From: Thermoanaerobaculia bacterium
GTDB taxonomy: Bacteria; Acidobacteriota; Thermoanaerobaculia; Multivoradales; UBA5704
Assembly: GCA_025937035.1 (NCBI GenBank)
Contig: JAICSG010000268.1
Span: 1 to 5,993 of the forward strand
Reading direction: 5' to 3'
Length of the DNA: 5,993 nucleotides
This document shows positions 5,612-5,993 of the stretch, one piece after another; position 1 is the first letter of the stretch; each line of letters starts with the position of its first letter. A program made the translations under genes and the position numbers. A model generated the notes under the pieces. It saw nothing but the letters and a program-made list of their open reading frames with translations, had not been told where the DNA came from and did not search any database.

Positions 5612-5946
5612 AATTCAATGTGCGGCAGAACGGCGACGTGACGATCCTGGATCTCAACGGCAAGATCACCATCGGCTCCGGGGAAGAGGCCCTGCGCAAC
5701 ACCATGCAGGAGATCCTGAATTCGGGCGCGAAGAAGGTCGTCATCAACATGTCGGGGGTGACGATGATCGACTCCAGCGGCATCGGCGAGCTGGTGAGCG
5801 CCTACACCACGGCCACCAACCGCGGGACCAAGCTGAAGCTGGCCAACCTGCCCGCCAAGGTCTCGGACATCCTCACCATCACCCAGCTCATCACCGTCTT
5901 CGACGTCTACGACAACGAGGCCGATGCCGTCAATTCGTTCGCTTGA
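5608..5946 (+). CDS. STAS-domain anti-anti-sigma factor, RsbV/SpoIIAA-like
   Basis: This 112-residue single STAS-domain protein acts as the phosphorylatable antagonist of the kinase encoded immediately upstream. Beta strands FNVRQNGDVTILDLNGKI (3-20) are followed by the helix with EEALRNTMQEILNSG. The phosphorylation loop VTMIDSSGIGEL (51-62) is intact, with S57, the second Ser of DSSG, as the predicted phospho-acceptor by analogy with SpoIIAA Ser58. The C-terminal half (TKLKLANLPAKVSDILTITQLITVFDVYDNEADAVNSF) is typical of bacterial anti-sigma antagonists. The length is normal. The start is ATG 5608 with GGAGGAGG (5593-5600) at 7-nt spacing, a very strong site that may yield more antagonist than kinase. 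It overlaps the kinase stop by 4 nt. A matching PP2C phosphatase is not visible. Confidence 0.95.
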   Translation: MKFNVRQNGDVTILDLNGKITIGSGEEALRNTMQEILNSGAKKVVINMSGVTMIDSSGIGELVSAYTTATNRGTKLKLANLPAKVSDILTITQLITVFDVYDNEADAVNSFA

Positions 5947-5976
5947 CGGCGGCTCGCCTCCCCGGCGGGCTCACCT

Positions 5977-5993
5977 GTGAAGATCGCCCGGGC
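5977..5993 (+). CDS. Possible start of a further gene at the window edge
   Basis: GTG at 5977 opens a frame reading MKIAR before the window ends. It lies 30 nt after the STAS stop on the same strand, at a spacing that would fit an operon continuation, and its third positions are all G or C as in the neighbouring genes. No good ribosome binding site is visible upstream. An N-terminus of this kind occurs in fumarylacetoacetate-hydrolase-type proteins among many others, but five residues cannot identify a family. Confidence 0.25.

Noticed and set aside
5608..5946. STAS protein as the missing MlaB subunit of the lipid transporter
   Set aside because: It is coupled by a 4-nt overlap to a GHKL kinase and has a phospho-acceptor DSSG loop, which points to an anti-sigma antagonist. 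It is in a different, divergent operon from mlaEFD.
5951..5971. Stem-loop after the STAS gene (GGCTCGCC / GGCGGGCT, loop TCCCC) as a terminator
   Set aside because: The 8-bp stem needs two G-U pairs and no T-run follows. In such GC-rich DNA this pairing is easily found by chance, and a possible gene start follows 5 nt later.

Overview
This is a GC-rich, densely coded bacterial window with two divergent transcription units. The MCE-type lipid transporter on the minus strand implies an organism with an outer membrane. Strong GAGGAGG-like ribosome binding sites, GTG starts and 1-12 nt gene junctions fit a high-GC Gram-negative lineage. Acidobacteriota or Myxococcota/delta-proteobacteria-like groups would fit, but nothing here fixes the lineage. 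I see no tRNA, rRNA, CRISPR array, insertion sequence or phage gene. No stretch over 300 bases lacks a gene.

Minus strand, read from about 2500 down to 1: a small four-helix membrane protein of unknown function, then the permease (MlaE-like), the ATPase (MlaF-like) and the substrate-binding MCE subunit (MlaD-like, cut by the window edge). The junctions are a 4-nt overlap, a 12-nt gap and an 11-nt overlap, so this is almost certainly one operon. It encodes an inner-membrane ABC machine that moves (phospho)lipids between the inner and outer membranes. The small membrane protein at its head is the unexplained part.

The divergent intergenic region (2497-2600) must hold the promoters for both directions. 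It also contains a possible 13-codon leader ORF and a 6-bp palindrome just ahead of the plus-strand protease gene.

Plus strand, 2601-3863: a secreted chymotrypsin-fold (S1-like) serine protease with a signal peptide, a pro-region of about 160 residues and a complete His/Asp/Ser triad. A perfect 12-bp stem-loop (3870-3900) sits between it and the next unit.

Plus strand, 3931-5946: a tight four-gene unit of a small charged helical protein of unknown function, a CPBP-family intramembrane protease with a proline-rich cytosolic or periplasmic linker, an RsbW/SpoIIAB-like anti-sigma serine kinase, and its STAS anti-anti-sigma partner. The last two form a classic partner-switching pair. Neither a sigma factor nor a PP2C phosphatase is visible, so the regulated target lies elsewhere. 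A further gene may begin at 5977, at the right edge.

Nothing here is unmistakably a new defence or mobile system. The parts that deserve a second look are the two unknown small proteins, the stem-loop with a -10-like hexamer in its loop, the leader ORF, and the coupling of a CPBP protease to a partner switch.
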